From Anaerocolumna chitinilytica (GTDB lineage: Bacteria; Bacillota; Clostridia; Lachnospirales; Lachnospiraceae), in assembly GCF_014218355.1 (NCBI RefSeq), contig NZ_AP023368.1, positions 4,589,501 to 4,653,500 of the forward strand: a stretch of DNA of 64,000 nt. The letters are read 5' to 3'. This document shows, in pieces, positions 15,795 to 25,539 of the stretch. A program made the position numbers and the translations under genes. Numbering within the stretch: position 1 is the first letter of the stretch; each line of letters begins with the position of its first letter. Below the pieces are notes generated by a model that had not been told where the DNA came from, ran no database searches, and saw nothing but the letters and a program-made list of their open reading frames with translations.

Positions 15795-16319
15795 GTACAG
15801 TTTGAACCAATCCAGTCCATACTCTCCATAACCTAAGTCAACTGTAGCGATATACTCAAAGCCGCTGCTCTCATACAGTTTTATTGCCGGCATGTTCTTC
15901 TCATAAACATCGAGCCTGATTGATCTTAATCCGGCTTTTTTGCAATGGTCAATAGAAAAATCCATTAACGCTTTTCCTATCCCACACCCCCTGAACTTAG
16001 GATGAACCGCCAAAGTATGCACCACGACAATCCTTTCGTAATCATCCTCACTCTTCCAGGAGACAGTATGATAGGCTTCTTCCGGCTTGTGGCTTAATTT
16101 GATTGTACCGGCAATTTTACCATTACATCTTGCCACATAGAGGCAGTCTTCTTTTAATCCTTCTTCTGCATTTTCTCTCACCGGGTAGACGCCTCTTAAC
16201 CATCCCGGATAATTTATTCCGGCAGCCAGCGCATCATTTAATTCATTATATAGTGTCTCAAGCTCATCCAGGTCATTTATATTTCCTTTTTCTATTAAGA
16301 CATTCTCTTGTTTCATCAT
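15780..16319 (-). CDS. GNAT-family N-acetyltransferase
   Basis: Cytoplasmic acetyl-CoA-dependent N-acetyltransferase of 179 residues. Motif A reads VVHTLAVHPKFRGCGIGKAL, with the R/Q-x-x-G-x-G/A acetyl-CoA loop. Motif B reads IRLDVYEKNMPAIKLYESSG, followed by F. The acceptor (amine, amino acid or antibiotic) cannot be read. The gene is separate, convergent with the preceding operon and overlapping it by 4 nt, and 25 nt downstream of the helicase gene on the same strand, with which it may be cotranscribed. Confidence 0.88.
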   Translation of the reverse strand: MMKQENVLIEKGNINDLDELETLYNELNDALAAGINYPGWLRGVYPVRENAEEGLKEDCLYVARCNGKIAGTIKLSHKPEEAYHTVSWKSEDDYERIVVVHTLAVHPKFRGCGIGKALMDFSIDHCKKAGLRSIRLDVYEKNMPAIKLYESSGFEYIATVDLGYGEYGLDWFKLYERLL

Positions 16320-16344
16320 CTGTGTCCATCTTTCTTATTATTTA

Positions 16345-19300
16345 TTATTCCCTGTATAATACATAATCCTGCATTTCTTTGATAAAACCGCAGCTCCTTA
16401 GCACTTCTGCATACTCTTCCTGATACTCTTTGACGATAAGTCTTTTGATGGCCGGTAAATATCGCTTCTTATGAAATCCCTTCACGAAGATTTCCATAAG
16501 TGCCAGCCCTTCGTCTTTATCAAAAATTCTAAGACTTCTCCCCTGCCGCTCCATTACCGCAATAACTTGTCCAGCCTTTAGTGCGACATAGGTTCCCGGA
16601 ATATTCATGAAAACCTTTTCCTTTTCATGAGCCAGGCTCTTCCCGTAGGGATTTGCCGGGTCAATGGCCGGTAGCCATAGAATCTCATCTTTAGGATGTT
16701 CCATATTATACATGGTTCCTTCAAAGTCTTCCTTTCGAATAAACTGAACTCCGGATAAGCCCTTTACAAAATACCCCCGTCTGTACTCTCCTGTATATTC
16801 ACCTATTCTTAATTTCTCCAGGGCATCTTTCCAGGTGATTCCCGATACGGTTTCCCGGCTAAGAATAATATTACGGTCAAAGAGCCGCTCCAACTCATCT
16901 TCTTTTGAAAGCTTCTTTAGCGGCCTTACAAGCTCCCAGCGCCCCGTGGTCATTGCCTTGGCATGTATGCCCACCCTCTGTCTTACTGTTGCCTTTTGCA
17001 ATTTCTCCTGATTCAGCCACCAGCGTACCGGAAAAAAACTGTCAGTGCATACAATTCCCTTGCCAGCCATGTTCAGCAGCACTTCAAAAGGAGATTCTCC
17101 CCCCAAAAGATCCCGAAAACGCTGCATAAAGCTGGCCCCTCTCGTTAAGAGAGTCTCATAAATTAATTTTTCTTTTTCTGAAAGCAAAGATATATCTATA
17201 TCGGGATGTGCATCCCAATCGATATCCTCAAAGGAATGAAAGGAAAGTCCCTCTTTTTCCTTCAGTCGCCAAAAGCAATTACCTTGGGATAGAAATTTAT
17301 CTAAAAGTTCTTCCCTGTAATCTGACACCCTCCCAGGAAGAAGATGTGATTCCCATAATGCAGGAGCAAAGCTCATATTCCTTAACTGCCTGACAGCCTC
17401 TTCAAGCTGTGCCTCCTTGCTGCCGGAAGTAAACGCCTTCTCTGACACAAGGGCTGCATAACGATTCTCCGGCAGGGTCTTTATCTGCTCTCTGCGCTTC
17501 TTTATGGTCTCCTTCCTGGCTTTGTCATAAAGTGTTGCATGATAATACAAGCTATCATCTTCTACTGCTTCCTCTTTTCTGACAAGCTCTCCCAGTAAAT
17601 AAGCTGTTTTCTCTAATTCAAAAAGATATCTTTCTGCCACTTCTTCCATGGTCTGAGGCCCTTTGTAGCGAAGGAGCCTTCTAATAACTGCAAGTCTTTC
17701 TTCATCTAACCCTTCTTCCAGGACCTTCTTATATTCTTCTTCCTGTTCTTTCGCTATCCAAAGCCCAGGTTCTATATAGAGAGCTTGCTCCCTTTCTACC
17801 AGAATTTCCAGCCATTCTATGGGGATATCCAACTCACCGGCAATAAGGTCACCTTCAATCATGAGCAGAGTATGAAGCTGTTTATAATCTTCCGGTAGCT
17901 TTGTTCTTAAGGATACTTTTTCTAATTCTTCCTTGGCAGGAGAAATCATCTCTGCCTGTTTAAGCGCATCTTCTACAGCCGAGTAAACTCCCTTCGTGGT
18001 TGGTGCATAATCATACATCATGGCAGCTTCCGTTTGCTGTCTGAAGGGAAGGGACATGGGAGAAGGCATATCAAGATGCATTTCGATCACTTTAATTTGT
18101 CCGGAACGAATACCTGAAAGGATATGCACTAACCCTTCCATATCCCAGTAATCTTCCAGACACTCCCGCTTCGTTTCCCTGATAAGGGGATGATTTTCCT
18201 TTCTTACAAGAGAGTCCAGCATATCGGCACTTCTGATTCTCTGCAGCCAAAGGGGGGTCCTGCCCTTTTTCTTCACTCCCATCATAAGTGCTCTGCTGCA
18301 ATTATAACGAAAATTTATGTTAAACAAAGGTGTTGCCATCAGGGCAGCTTCTAATACTGCTCTTGCAGATGAAACATCAATCCCTTGCAATACCCTCTCC
18401 GGTATATCTTCGGTACCAAACGGGAACAAAAGAAAACCGTCTTCATCGTCACAATACCCCATATTCATCCCGGTCATCTTAACAGCAGCATGCTGAGCCA
18501 GGATTGCGAAAGGTGCATTTATCTTTCGCCCGAATACTGAGTGAACCATAAGCTGACTGCTTCCGTTATAATCTCTGAAATGCTCCACAAGAATAGTGGT
18601 ATCATCCGGCAGCACTCCCGTTACTTCAATCTGATGCTTTAAGAAGTCCTCTGCTCCTTTTGCCGCAGGACCATTTAACCCAAGCTTTAAAAGCCTGTCA
18701 TATAGTTTTCCATCCTCGTAACTTTCCATCAGTTCTTTCAATAACTTGCCAAAAGCAATTCCGGTTCTAAGACCTCTTCCCTTGATTTCTCCTTTCCAGA
18801 AAGGCAGCCTGGCACTTGCGGTGCTTGCTTCTGAAACAATTACGCTGTCTTTGTCAATTCTTTCAATCTTCCAGGCAAAGGTGCCAAGAAGAAAACGTTC
18901 TCCAACCCGGGACTCAAAGATGAATTCTTCATCCAGTTCTCCCAGTTTTACACCACTTTCTGTCCGGACGGTGTAAAGACCTCTGTCGGGTATCGTTCCG
19001 CCCGCCGATACGGCAAGCATCCGGCTGTAAGCATCCCCTTCCACCTTTTCATGGATTCTGTCATAGAGCAGCCTCGGGCGGACAGGGAGTTCTCTTTCAT
19101 GTTCGTAATCACCTGCTAACATAGAAAGAATATCCTTAACATCTTCCTTACTCACTTGAACAAAAGGATATGCCCTTTTTAAGATTTCCATTACCTCATC
19201 TACTTTGTAGCCCTCCCCCGTTGCCATGGATACCAAGTGCTGAGCCAAAACATCAAAGCATAGCCTGGGCGGATTCGCATATTCCACCCCGCCCTGCCTT

Positions 19301-20481
19301 GCCACTTCTGCTGTCAGTCCGCAGTAAAGCCCTTCGGAGGCAGCTCTGGGGAATATATGCATTACACTGACACGCCCGGGATTATGTCCGGCTCTGCCCA
19401 ACCTTTGAAGTGTACTGGAAATAGAACGGGGGCATCCAATCTGAAATACCTCATCAATATCTCCTACATCAATGCCAAGTTCCATAGATGAGGTAGCACA
19501 TAATAATCTGAGGTTTCCACTTCTTAAGGATTCTTCCACTTCCTGCCGCTGTTCTTTTGACAGACTACCGTGATGGGTTCTGGCAAATCCGTCTCCGCCA
19601 AGACGATTCATATAATAAGCCAGCTTTTCTGCATACCTTCGTCCTTCCACGAAGGCTATCACACTCCTGGTCCCGGAGCAATAATCAAATAGCGACGCAG
19701 CAATTTCCTCCCATATTGGATCTTTACTCCCTTTCTTTCCATAGGGAAGCGGATTCGTAACTTCGATTCGTACAGCTTTTTCCATCCTCGGTGCCACAAT
19801 TGAGACCGGTTCCGGCGAAAGGTACGAAGCTGCCAGTTCCAGGGGTTCTATGGTAGCAGAAAGTCCGATTCGCTGCAGTGGTTTTTCACAAAGCTTATCT
19901 AATCTTGCAAGGGAGAGCATCATATGAGCACCTCGCTTGGTATCAATAAGAGCGTGAAGTTCATCTATAATAACCGCCTTAGCAGTTTTTAGCATTGTCT
20001 GACCAGATTTACTTGTCAGCAGCAGATAAAGGGATTCCGGTGTTGTAATCAGGACATGGGGCGGCGTCTTTATCATAGTTCTGCGCTCATTAGGGGTAGT
20101 ATCTCCCGTACGTATGGCTATATTTAAGTCATAAGGCCTGTTATTCTTACTGCCTGCCTTAATTTCCTCTGTGAGAATACCATTTAAAGGTTTCTTTAAG
20201 TTCTCCCTGATATCTCCTGCAAGGGACTTTAAAGGTGAAATGTAGATAAGCTGCAGCTCCTGCTTTAAGGTTCCTTCCCGTGCCTGAGCCTTTAGTCTGT
20301 CTAAAAATACCAGGAAGGCTGACAATGTCTTGCCGGTACCGGTAGGTGCCGAAACAAGAGTATTGTTTCCCGCAGCAATCGCGGGCCAGGCTCCCTCTTG
20401 AACCTTGGTGGGTGCTCCAAGATTTTCGGAAAACCATTTAGCGGTAAGCGGATGAAAAACAGACAGGGAATCAAAGCTCAA
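16345..20481 (-). CDS. lhr: Lhr-type large superfamily 2 helicase
   Basis: ATP-dependent DNA/RNA helicase of 1378 residues, of the Lhr family linked to DNA repair and RNA metabolism. Motif I is APTGTGKT (about 45-52). Motif Ia is ISPLKSLAGD, motif II is DELH, motif III is SAT and motif VI is QRLGRAGHN. The N-terminal core is followed by a long Lhr-specific C-terminal half. It starts with TTG (20479-20481) behind a near-perfect AAAGGAGG site 10 nt upstream. Full-length Lhr proteins are about 1400-1550 residues, so it appears intact. No CRISPR or phage context is nearby; it looks like a housekeeping gene. Confidence 0.9.
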   Translation of the reverse strand: MSFDSLSVFHPLTAKWFSENLGAPTKVQEGAWPAIAAGNNTLVSAPTGTGKTLSAFLVFLDRLKAQAREGTLKQELQLIYISPLKSLAGDIRENLKKPLNGILTEEIKAGSKNNRPYDLNIAIRTGDTTPNERRTMIKTPPHVLITTPESLYLLLTSKSGQTMLKTAKAVIIDELHALIDTKRGAHMMLSLARLDKLCEKPLQRIGLSATIEPLELAASYLSPEPVSIVAPRMEKAVRIEVTNPLPYGKKGSKDPIWEEIAASLFDYCSGTRSVIAFVEGRRYAEKLAYYMNRLGGDGFARTHHGSLSKEQRQEVEESLRSGNLRLLCATSSMELGIDVGDIDEVFQIGCPRSISSTLQRLGRAGHNPGRVSVMHIFPRAASEGLYCGLTAEVARQGGVEYANPPRLCFDVLAQHLVSMATGEGYKVDEVMEILKRAYPFVQVSKEDVKDILSMLAGDYEHERELPVRPRLLYDRIHEKVEGDAYSRMLAVSAGGTIPDRGLYTVRTESGVKLGELDEEFIFESRVGERFLLGTFAWKIERIDKDSVIVSEASTASARLPFWKGEIKGRGLRTGIAFGKLLKELMESYEDGKLYDRLLKLGLNGPAAKGAEDFLKHQIEVTGVLPDDTTILVEHFRDYNGSSQLMVHSVFGRKINAPFAILAQHAAVKMTGMNMGYCDDEDGFLLFPFGTEDIPERVLQGIDVSSARAVLEAALMATPLFNINFRYNCSRALMMGVKKKGRTPLWLQRIRSADMLDSLVRKENHPLIRETKRECLEDYWDMEGLVHILSGIRSGQIKVIEMHLDMPSPMSLPFRQQTEAAMMYDYAPTTKGVYSAVEDALKQAEMISPAKEELEKVSLRTKLPEDYKQLHTLLMIEGDLIAGELDIPIEWLEILVEREQALYIEPGLWIAKEQEEEYKKVLEEGLDEERLAVIRRLLRYKGPQTMEEVAERYLFELEKTAYLLGELVRKEEAVEDDSLYYHATLYDKARKETIKKRREQIKTLPENRYAALVSEKAFTSGSKEAQLEEAVRQLRNMSFAPALWESHLLPGRVSDYREELLDKFLSQGNCFWRLKEKEGLSFHSFEDIDWDAHPDIDISLLSEKEKLIYETLLTRGASFMQRFRDLLGGESPFEVLLNMAGKGIVCTDSFFPVRWWLNQEKLQKATVRQRVGIHAKAMTTGRWELVRPLKKLSKEDELERLFDRNIILSRETVSGITWKDALEKLRIGEYTGEYRRGYFVKGLSGVQFIRKEDFEGTMYNMEHPKDEILWLPAIDPANPYGKSLAHEKEKVFMNIPGTYVALKAGQVIAVMERQGRSLRIFDKDEGLALMEIFVKGFHKKRYLPAIKRLIVKEYQEEYAEVLRSCGFIKEMQDYVLYRE

Positions 20482-20658
20482 TGCCCTATACCTCCTTTCG
20501 TTGTATTTCAGATAATAACCTTATTATACCAGAAACATCTGTTTGATAATACCAAATTTTATTATGACAAAAACCTTTCAGTGACCGAATGAGTTTTCAG
20601 ACATTATGTCGATTAATATGGATATTGGGATAATTTTAGCCAATTAGTAAAAAACTTG

Positions 20659-20687
20659 CTGACAAAATCATTCTGCCAATTTATAAT
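20659..20687 (+). promoter_or_regulatory. Sigma-A promoter of the chemoreceptor gene
   Basis: -35 CTGACA (20659-20664), 17-nt spacer, consensus -10 TATAAT (20682-20687), 43 nt before the ATG with AGAGGAAG in between. No motility sigma-factor (SigD) motif is seen. Confidence 0.65.
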
Positions 20688-20729
20688 ATAGGTAACGTAT
20701 TTTAAATAAAAACAAAAGAGGAAGTACAT

Positions 20730-22526
20730 ATGAAAACCTATAAGATGAATATAACCAAAAAATTGATACTGGGCGTATCGAGTATACTGATTTTATCTCT
20801 TTTAGTAATTTCTGTTATTGATTATGCAATCTCACTTCATGAGATTGACCGCTCCAATGATATTATATTAAAAAATTCTATTGAAACATCCATGTATGAA
20901 ATCAAAAAGAATTATAGCTATGCCAAGGGAGACGCTGCCTTAATGAACGAGGAGCAGGCAAAGCAGGCATCCCTCTCCACCATAAATGAATTTGTTACAG
21001 GTGTAGCAGCCGATGCCGACAATTCCGACACCGATGGAACCTCCAGCGCCACACTCAAGGCAGGCGGAGAGAGTTCGGTTATAAGCCTGGGAAATAACGG
21101 ATACTTCTTTATTACTGATTCCAAGGGCAACATTGTATATCATCCATTTTTGAAAGACAATATCTATAATTTAAAATCCAAGGACGGACGTAATATCATT
21201 CAGGATGTTATCAAATTAGCTCAAAGCGGCGGCGGCAGCCTGCATTATTCTCTTACAAACAAGGATAGTTCAGTATCTGAGAGCAGAACCGTATATACAG
21301 AATATTTCCCTGAATGGGATTGGGTCGTAACTGCTGTTATTTACGATTCCGACCTTCTTAGAGGTCCTTCCCGTATACTTTATACCAATGCCATTTCCTT
21401 AGGTATTATTCTTGTTATTTCACTATCTATTATTGTTATCTTTGCAAGAAGAATTACTTCTCCTATCATAAAAATAGCTGCTTCTCTGGGACGTGTTTCA
21501 GAAGGTGATTTAACTGTTGATAAGATTTATGTCAAAGCCAATGATGAGACCAAACTTCTGAGCGAGTCCGTCAATCACTTAATAGACCGTTTTCATGACA
21601 TGGTTATGTCCATTACCCAGTCCGTTGGCAGTCTAAGCAGTTTTGCAGCAGAACTGCGTTCTTCCTATAATCTAGCCGCCGAAGCAAATAGCGCTATTAC
21701 TGCTTCTATCGGGCAGATAGCCAGTGCCAGCGACGTACAGGTTAAGGAAATATATAACGGGGTATCTGAAATGGACGCTCTCGGTGACCACATCCACCAA
21801 ACGGCAGATAGAAGCAGAAATGCCTTATCAACCGCAGATCAGACACTGCTGTTAAAGGATAGCGGTCTAGCTTCTGTCAATGCTTTAAAAGCAGCAAGCC
21901 TTGAAAACAATGAGTCTTCAAGAGAACTGGAAACTGTGATAGGCAGTATGAATAGGCAGGCACAGGAAATCGGCACTATCGTAACTGTAATCGCCCAGAT
22001 AGCGGAACAAACAAACTTACTTGCACTTAATGCCAGCATTGAAGCTGCCAGAGTAGGTGAACAGGGCAAAGGATTTGCCGTGGTTGCCAGTGAAATTCGA
22101 AGCCTGGCTACAGGAACAGCTGAGGCAGTGGATAATATCAGTAAAATGGTTTTCGAAGTGCAGCATCTTTCAGAAAATGCAGAGTCTTATGTAAAGAAAA
22201 ATGCTCTAAGTGCAGAAAACATAAGCAATACTGTTTCTCACACAGAGAATGCTTTCCACCAGATTGCAGAAGAATTGCAGAAATTGGGTTCAGATATTAA
22301 ATATATTGCTTCATCAAATAATTTAATCAATCAGAAAAAAGACAGTATGGCTGCTTTATTAAAAGATTTCTCTAAAGAGACAGAAGAAGTATCAAGCTCT
22401 ATTGAGGAAATCACCTCTTCTTCCGATCAGCACACACAGGTTATGGAGAATATCTCTGACAGTGTTGCTATGCTGCATGATATGTCTGAGAGCCTTGCAA
22501 AGATGGTTTCTGTGTTTACTGTTTAG
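20730..22526 (+). CDS. Methyl-accepting chemotaxis protein
   Basis: Transmembrane chemoreceptor of 598 residues. TM1 lies at about 12-34 and TM2 at about 222-243; the extracytoplasmic region contains a Cache-type sensor ([18 protein letters not shown]). A HAMP segment follows ([23 protein letters not shown]). The signalling hairpin tip reads [20 protein letters not shown] followed by [15 protein letters not shown], which is the diagnostic CheA/CheW contact. The C-terminus lacks the CheR-docking pentapeptide. The gene is a single-gene unit, so its ligand is unknown. It implies a motile cell, fitting c-di-GMP control elsewhere in the window. Confidence 0.95.
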   Translation: MKTYKMNITKKLILGVSSILILSLLVISVIDYAISLHEIDRSNDIILKNSIETSMYEIKKNYSYAKGDAALMNEEQAKQASLSTINEFVTGVAADADNSDTDGTSSATLKAGGESSVISLGNNGYFFITDSKGNIVYHPFLKDNIYNLKSKDGRNIIQDVIKLAQSGGGSLHYSLTNKDSSVSESRTVYTEYFPEWDWVVTAVIYDSDLLRGPSRILYTNAISLGIILVISLSIIVIFARRITSPIIKIAASLGRVSEGDLTVDKIYVKANDETKLLSESVNHLIDRFHDMVMSITQSVGSLSSFAAELRSSYNLAAEANSAITASIGQIASASDVQVKEIYNGVSEMDALGDHIHQTADRSRNALSTADQTLLLKDSGLASVNALKAASLENNESSRELETVIGSMNRQAQEIGTIVTVIAQIAEQTNLLALNASIEAARVGEQGKGFAVVASEIRSLATGTAEAVDNISKMVFEVQHLSENAESYVKKNALSAENISNTVSHTENAFHQIAEELQKLGSDIKYIASSNNLINQKKDSMAALLKDFSKETEEVSSSIEEITSSSDQHTQVMENISDSVAMLHDMSESLAKMVSVFTV

Positions 22527-22676
22527 AAGTGGCGGTAATTAAAGATTGGGGAACGGACGATAAACAGACGGTTTGTTTTGAATTTGGTTACTCAGGGGCC
22601 TATTCCACTAAAGCTCCGGAAAATAGAACTGACAGACAAAATAGTGCCTCATTAGAACTAGAAAGGAAAACAAAAG

Positions 22677-23297
22677 ATGAATGAATTTTTAAAGGTAGTA
22701 ACTGAAAGAAGATCTGCCAATAAATTTATAAAGGGCGTTAAGATACCGAGAGAGGTTTTCGAAGCAATCTTTGAGAATCTATCCCAGGCTCCTTCTTGTT
22801 TTAACTTGCAGCATGCACACTATTATGTTGGGGAAAGCAAAGATATTATAGAAAAGCTGTATCAGGCAGCTTACAGACAATACAAAGTAACTACTGCTTC
22901 CGCAGTTATTATCGTAACCGGAGATTTAGACGCTTATAAAAAAGCTTCCGATATTTATGAGAGTTCCAAAGCTTTGAATATTATTGATGAAGAAGAATAT
23001 GAGAATATGCTCTCATCTATCTTTTCCCTGTATGAAAACGGAGGAGAAGCGTTCCAAAGAGATGAGGCTATCCGCAATGCTTCTCTTTCAGCGATGTTGT
23101 TTATGCTGCTTGCAAAGGACCAGCAATGGGATACCTGTCCGATGATTTATTTTGACAGTGATAAAGTAAAGGAAATCTTTGATATGCCGGAGAATGAGAT
23201 TCCTGTACTTATGATTACCATGGGAGAAATGGATAAGACAAGCTTTCGTGTAAGAGGCTATCGAAAGCCTCCCAGAGAATATGTAACTTATAAATAG
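22677..23297 (+). CDS. Nitroreductase-family flavoprotein
   Basis: FMN-dependent oxidoreductase of 206 residues from the nitroreductase family. The N-terminal phosphate-contact motif reads VTERRSANKF, followed by SQAPSCFNLQ where typical members have APS-x-x-NxQ. The C-terminus ends in a basic GYRKPPREYV tail. The protein probably reduces nitro compounds, quinones or enones with NAD(P)H; the real substrate is not inferable. It lies 150 nt after the chemoreceptor with a good AGAAAGGAAA site, and a terminator follows. No functional link with neighbours is evident. Confidence 0.85.
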   Translation: MNEFLKVVTERRSANKFIKGVKIPREVFEAIFENLSQAPSCFNLQHAHYYVGESKDIIEKLYQAAYRQYKVTTASAVIIVTGDLDAYKKASDIYESSKALNIIDEEEYENMLSSIFSLYENGGEAFQRDEAIRNASLSAMLFMLLAKDQQWDTCPMIYFDSDKVKEIFDMPENEIPVLMITMGEMDKTSFRVRGYRKPPREYVTYK

Positions 23298-23380
23298 TAC
23301 ATATGGCCATTCTGCCAAAGACTGCAAATTTAGGCAACAGGCGCAAAGCTGTGTTTAAAATATCATATCTTCACCTAAAA

Positions 23381-23467
23381 CTCCATGCTATTTCCCGTGC
23401 CTATTACCAATTCAGTAAGAATTTCTTTTTAGGCTTATGAGAAGATAGCATGGAGCTTTTTTTGTCT
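23381..23467. terminator. Bidirectional terminator between nitroreductase and ABC permease genes
   Basis: CTCCATGCTAT (23381-23391) pairs with ATAGCATGGAG (23445-23455) and is followed on the plus strand by CTTTTTTTTG. On the minus strand the stem is followed by TTTTAG. The loop is long (53 nt). Confidence 0.6.
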
Positions 23468-23472
23468 ATATC

Positions 23473-24426
23473 CTACCCTTTTATTGAACCTACATAGACA
23501 CCTTTTACAAAGTATCTCTGCAGGAAAGGATAGATAACTAATATGGGTGCCGTAGCAACTACAATTACACAGTATTTTACCAGTTCTCTATAGGCGGTGG
23601 CTCCCTGGACACTATTGATGGAGATTCCTCCTGCGCTTCCTACCGTTGCTGTTGAGGAATCATTCGTTACTAATATTTCTTTTAATAAAAGCTGTAACGG
23701 AAACAGACTTCGGTCTTTTAATAATACCATGGCATTGAACCAGGAATTCCAGTTACCTACCAGATAATACAAAAGAATTACTGCAAGTACCGGCTTTGAA
23801 AGAGGCAGGATGACCTTAAGCAATATTTTGGCTTGGGCTGCACCATCCATTACTGCCGCTTCTTCTAACTCCTGTGGTATTGCTTGAAAACCGGTACGAA
23901 GTATTATCATATTCCAGGTATTCAGGGCTGTAGGAACCAGCATTGCAAGTACATTATTATAGAGTCCTATCTGTTTCATCAGCAGGAACCAGGGGATTAA
24001 GCCACCTCCAAAGAACATGGTGATGGTAATAAGAATCATAATAGGTGTTTTCCATAACAGCTCTTTTCTCGAAAGGGCATAAGCTCCCATTATGGTAATC
24101 ATCATATTAATAAAAGTCCCCAAAAAAACATACACTGCCGTATTACGAAACCCAGTGAAAATACTGTTGTCCTTAAATATGAGTTTATATCCGTTTAAAG
24201 TAAATCCAAGAGGCTTAAGCAGCAGCCCCTGGTGTACCATCAGTTCATTGGGATTACTCACCGACGCAAATACTATATGCAGAATCGGGTATAAACATAT
24301 AATTGTAAACACCGCTAAGAATCCGTAATTAAATGTATGAAAGCCAACATTACTCCACTTCCATTTACCGATGGTCTGTTTTTCCCTATATCCTGAATCT
24401 GTATCCTTCATATTATAAACCTCCAT
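23473..24426 (-). CDS. Carbohydrate ABC permease, LplC/YtcP type
   Basis: MalG-like permease of 317 residues with about six helices. It has a long cytoplasmic N-terminus (MEVYNMKDTDSGYREKQ) and the EAA loop EAAVMDGAAQAKILLKVILP. The C-terminal GVYVGSIKG is typical of LplC/YtcP proteins. It is the last gene of the ArsR-type regulator, binding protein, LplB, LplC operon. LplABC systems usually carry oligosaccharides of complex plant glycans; the adjacent GH43/GH2 genes suggest arabinose- or xylose-containing oligomers. The ATPase must be shared. Confidence 0.88.
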   Translation of the reverse strand: MEVYNMKDTDSGYREKQTIGKWKWSNVGFHTFNYGFLAVFTIICLYPILHIVFASVSNPNELMVHQGLLLKPLGFTLNGYKLIFKDNSIFTGFRNTAVYVFLGTFINMMITIMGAYALSRKELLWKTPIMILITITMFFGGGLIPWFLLMKQIGLYNNVLAMLVPTALNTWNMIILRTGFQAIPQELEEAAVMDGAAQAKILLKVILPLSKPVLAVILLYYLVGNWNSWFNAMVLLKDRSLFPLQLLLKEILVTNDSSTATVGSAGGISINSVQGATAYRELVKYCVIVVATAPILVIYPFLQRYFVKGVYVGSIKG

Positions 24427-24476
24427 AGTGTGTATGAAATAAATCTTTTAATGAAAATTAAAGTACAATCTTCACA

Positions 24477-25433
24477 CTACCATATACTGATTTCCGAGTA
24501 TTTTTTTGCAATCTTATTGGTAGCCCAGAGTAATATGAAGTTTATTACCGCACTTACAAGGCCGACAGCTGTTGCAAAACTGTAGCTTGCTTCCTGTAAG
24601 CCTCTTCTGTATACATAAGAAGCAATTACATCTGCAGTATCATAGGTCAATGAATTATACAGTAAAATAATCTTTTCATGGCTGGAGCCCATTAAGCCGC
24701 CCACAGCAAATATAAATAGAATAATAATGGTAGGCCGTATCTGCGGCAGCGTGATATGCCACATTTTTCTTAGTCTTCCGGCACCATCTATCTCAGCTGC
24801 CTCATATAATCCCGGATCAATAGAGCTCATGGCAGACAGATAGATAATACTGTCCCAACCCACATTCTGCCAGATTCCGGAGAAGGTATAAATCGGCCTG
24901 AACATCTTCGAATAACCAAGCAGCGAGGAGTGTTCCGTCCCTGTGATAAAGTCTACCACCTGAGTTATAATTCCGCCGGACTGGGTAAAGATATGAATCA
25001 TACCAGCTATAACTACTAATGATATGAAATGCGGCATATATGTAATCGTCTGAACGGTTTTCTTAAAAACCTTGCCGCGTACTTCATTTAGCAGCAGCGC
25101 TAAGAGAATAGGGGAAGTAAATCCGAAAGCCAGTCCCCATACATTTAACATAAGAGTATTCTTTATCGTGCGAAAGAAATAGGGCCCGGTAAAAAACTCC
25201 TCAAAATACTTAAGTCCCACCCACTTACTGGCTGCAAAGCCAAGAAGCGGTTTGTAATTCTTAAAAGCTATGGTTATTCCCCACATTGGTCCATAGCAAA
25301 ATATTATGTACCAGGCTAAAACAGGTATGATCAGCAGATATGCAAAATAATTCTTTTTGAAGTCCTTGCGTATCAGGTCTAAGGTCAAACTGTTTTTCCT
25401 TTTCCTATCATTTCTTCCATTCATCTTATCCAA
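24477..25433 (-). CDS. Carbohydrate ABC permease, LplB type
   Basis: MalF-like permease of 318 residues with the LplB signature near its start (LLIIPVLAWYIIFCYGPMWG, then ITIAFKNYKP) and EAA loop EAAEIDGAGRLRKMWHITLP. It forms the channel with the LplC-type protein whose gene begins about 50 nt downstream. It lies about 106 nt behind the binding-protein gene. Together these three genes make a standard LplABC importer lacking its ATPase. Confidence 0.88.
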   Translation of the reverse strand: MDKMNGRNDRKRKNSLTLDLIRKDFKKNYFAYLLIIPVLAWYIIFCYGPMWGITIAFKNYKPLLGFAASKWVGLKYFEEFFTGPYFFRTIKNTLMLNVWGLAFGFTSPILLALLLNEVRGKVFKKTVQTITYMPHFISLVVIAGMIHIFTQSGGIITQVVDFITGTEHSSLLGYSKMFRPIYTFSGIWQNVGWDSIIYLSAMSSIDPGLYEAAEIDGAGRLRKMWHITLPQIRPTIIILFIFAVGGLMGSSHEKIILLYNSLTYDTADVIASYVYRRGLQEASYSFATAVGLVSAVINFILLWATNKIAKKYSEISIW

Positions 25434-25539
25434 AGAGGCACCCCCTGTTTTTGCCTGAATTCCTCAAAGAAACTGCCGGGCTGTCTAGACAAGCCTCACC
25501 GCCCGGCATATCTCTTTTATGTCCTAAAATCTTTTCGTC

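Noticed and set aside
16345..20481. Defence-system helicase
   Set aside because: The protein follows the housekeeping Lhr motif order and no nuclease, methylase or phage genes are nearby.
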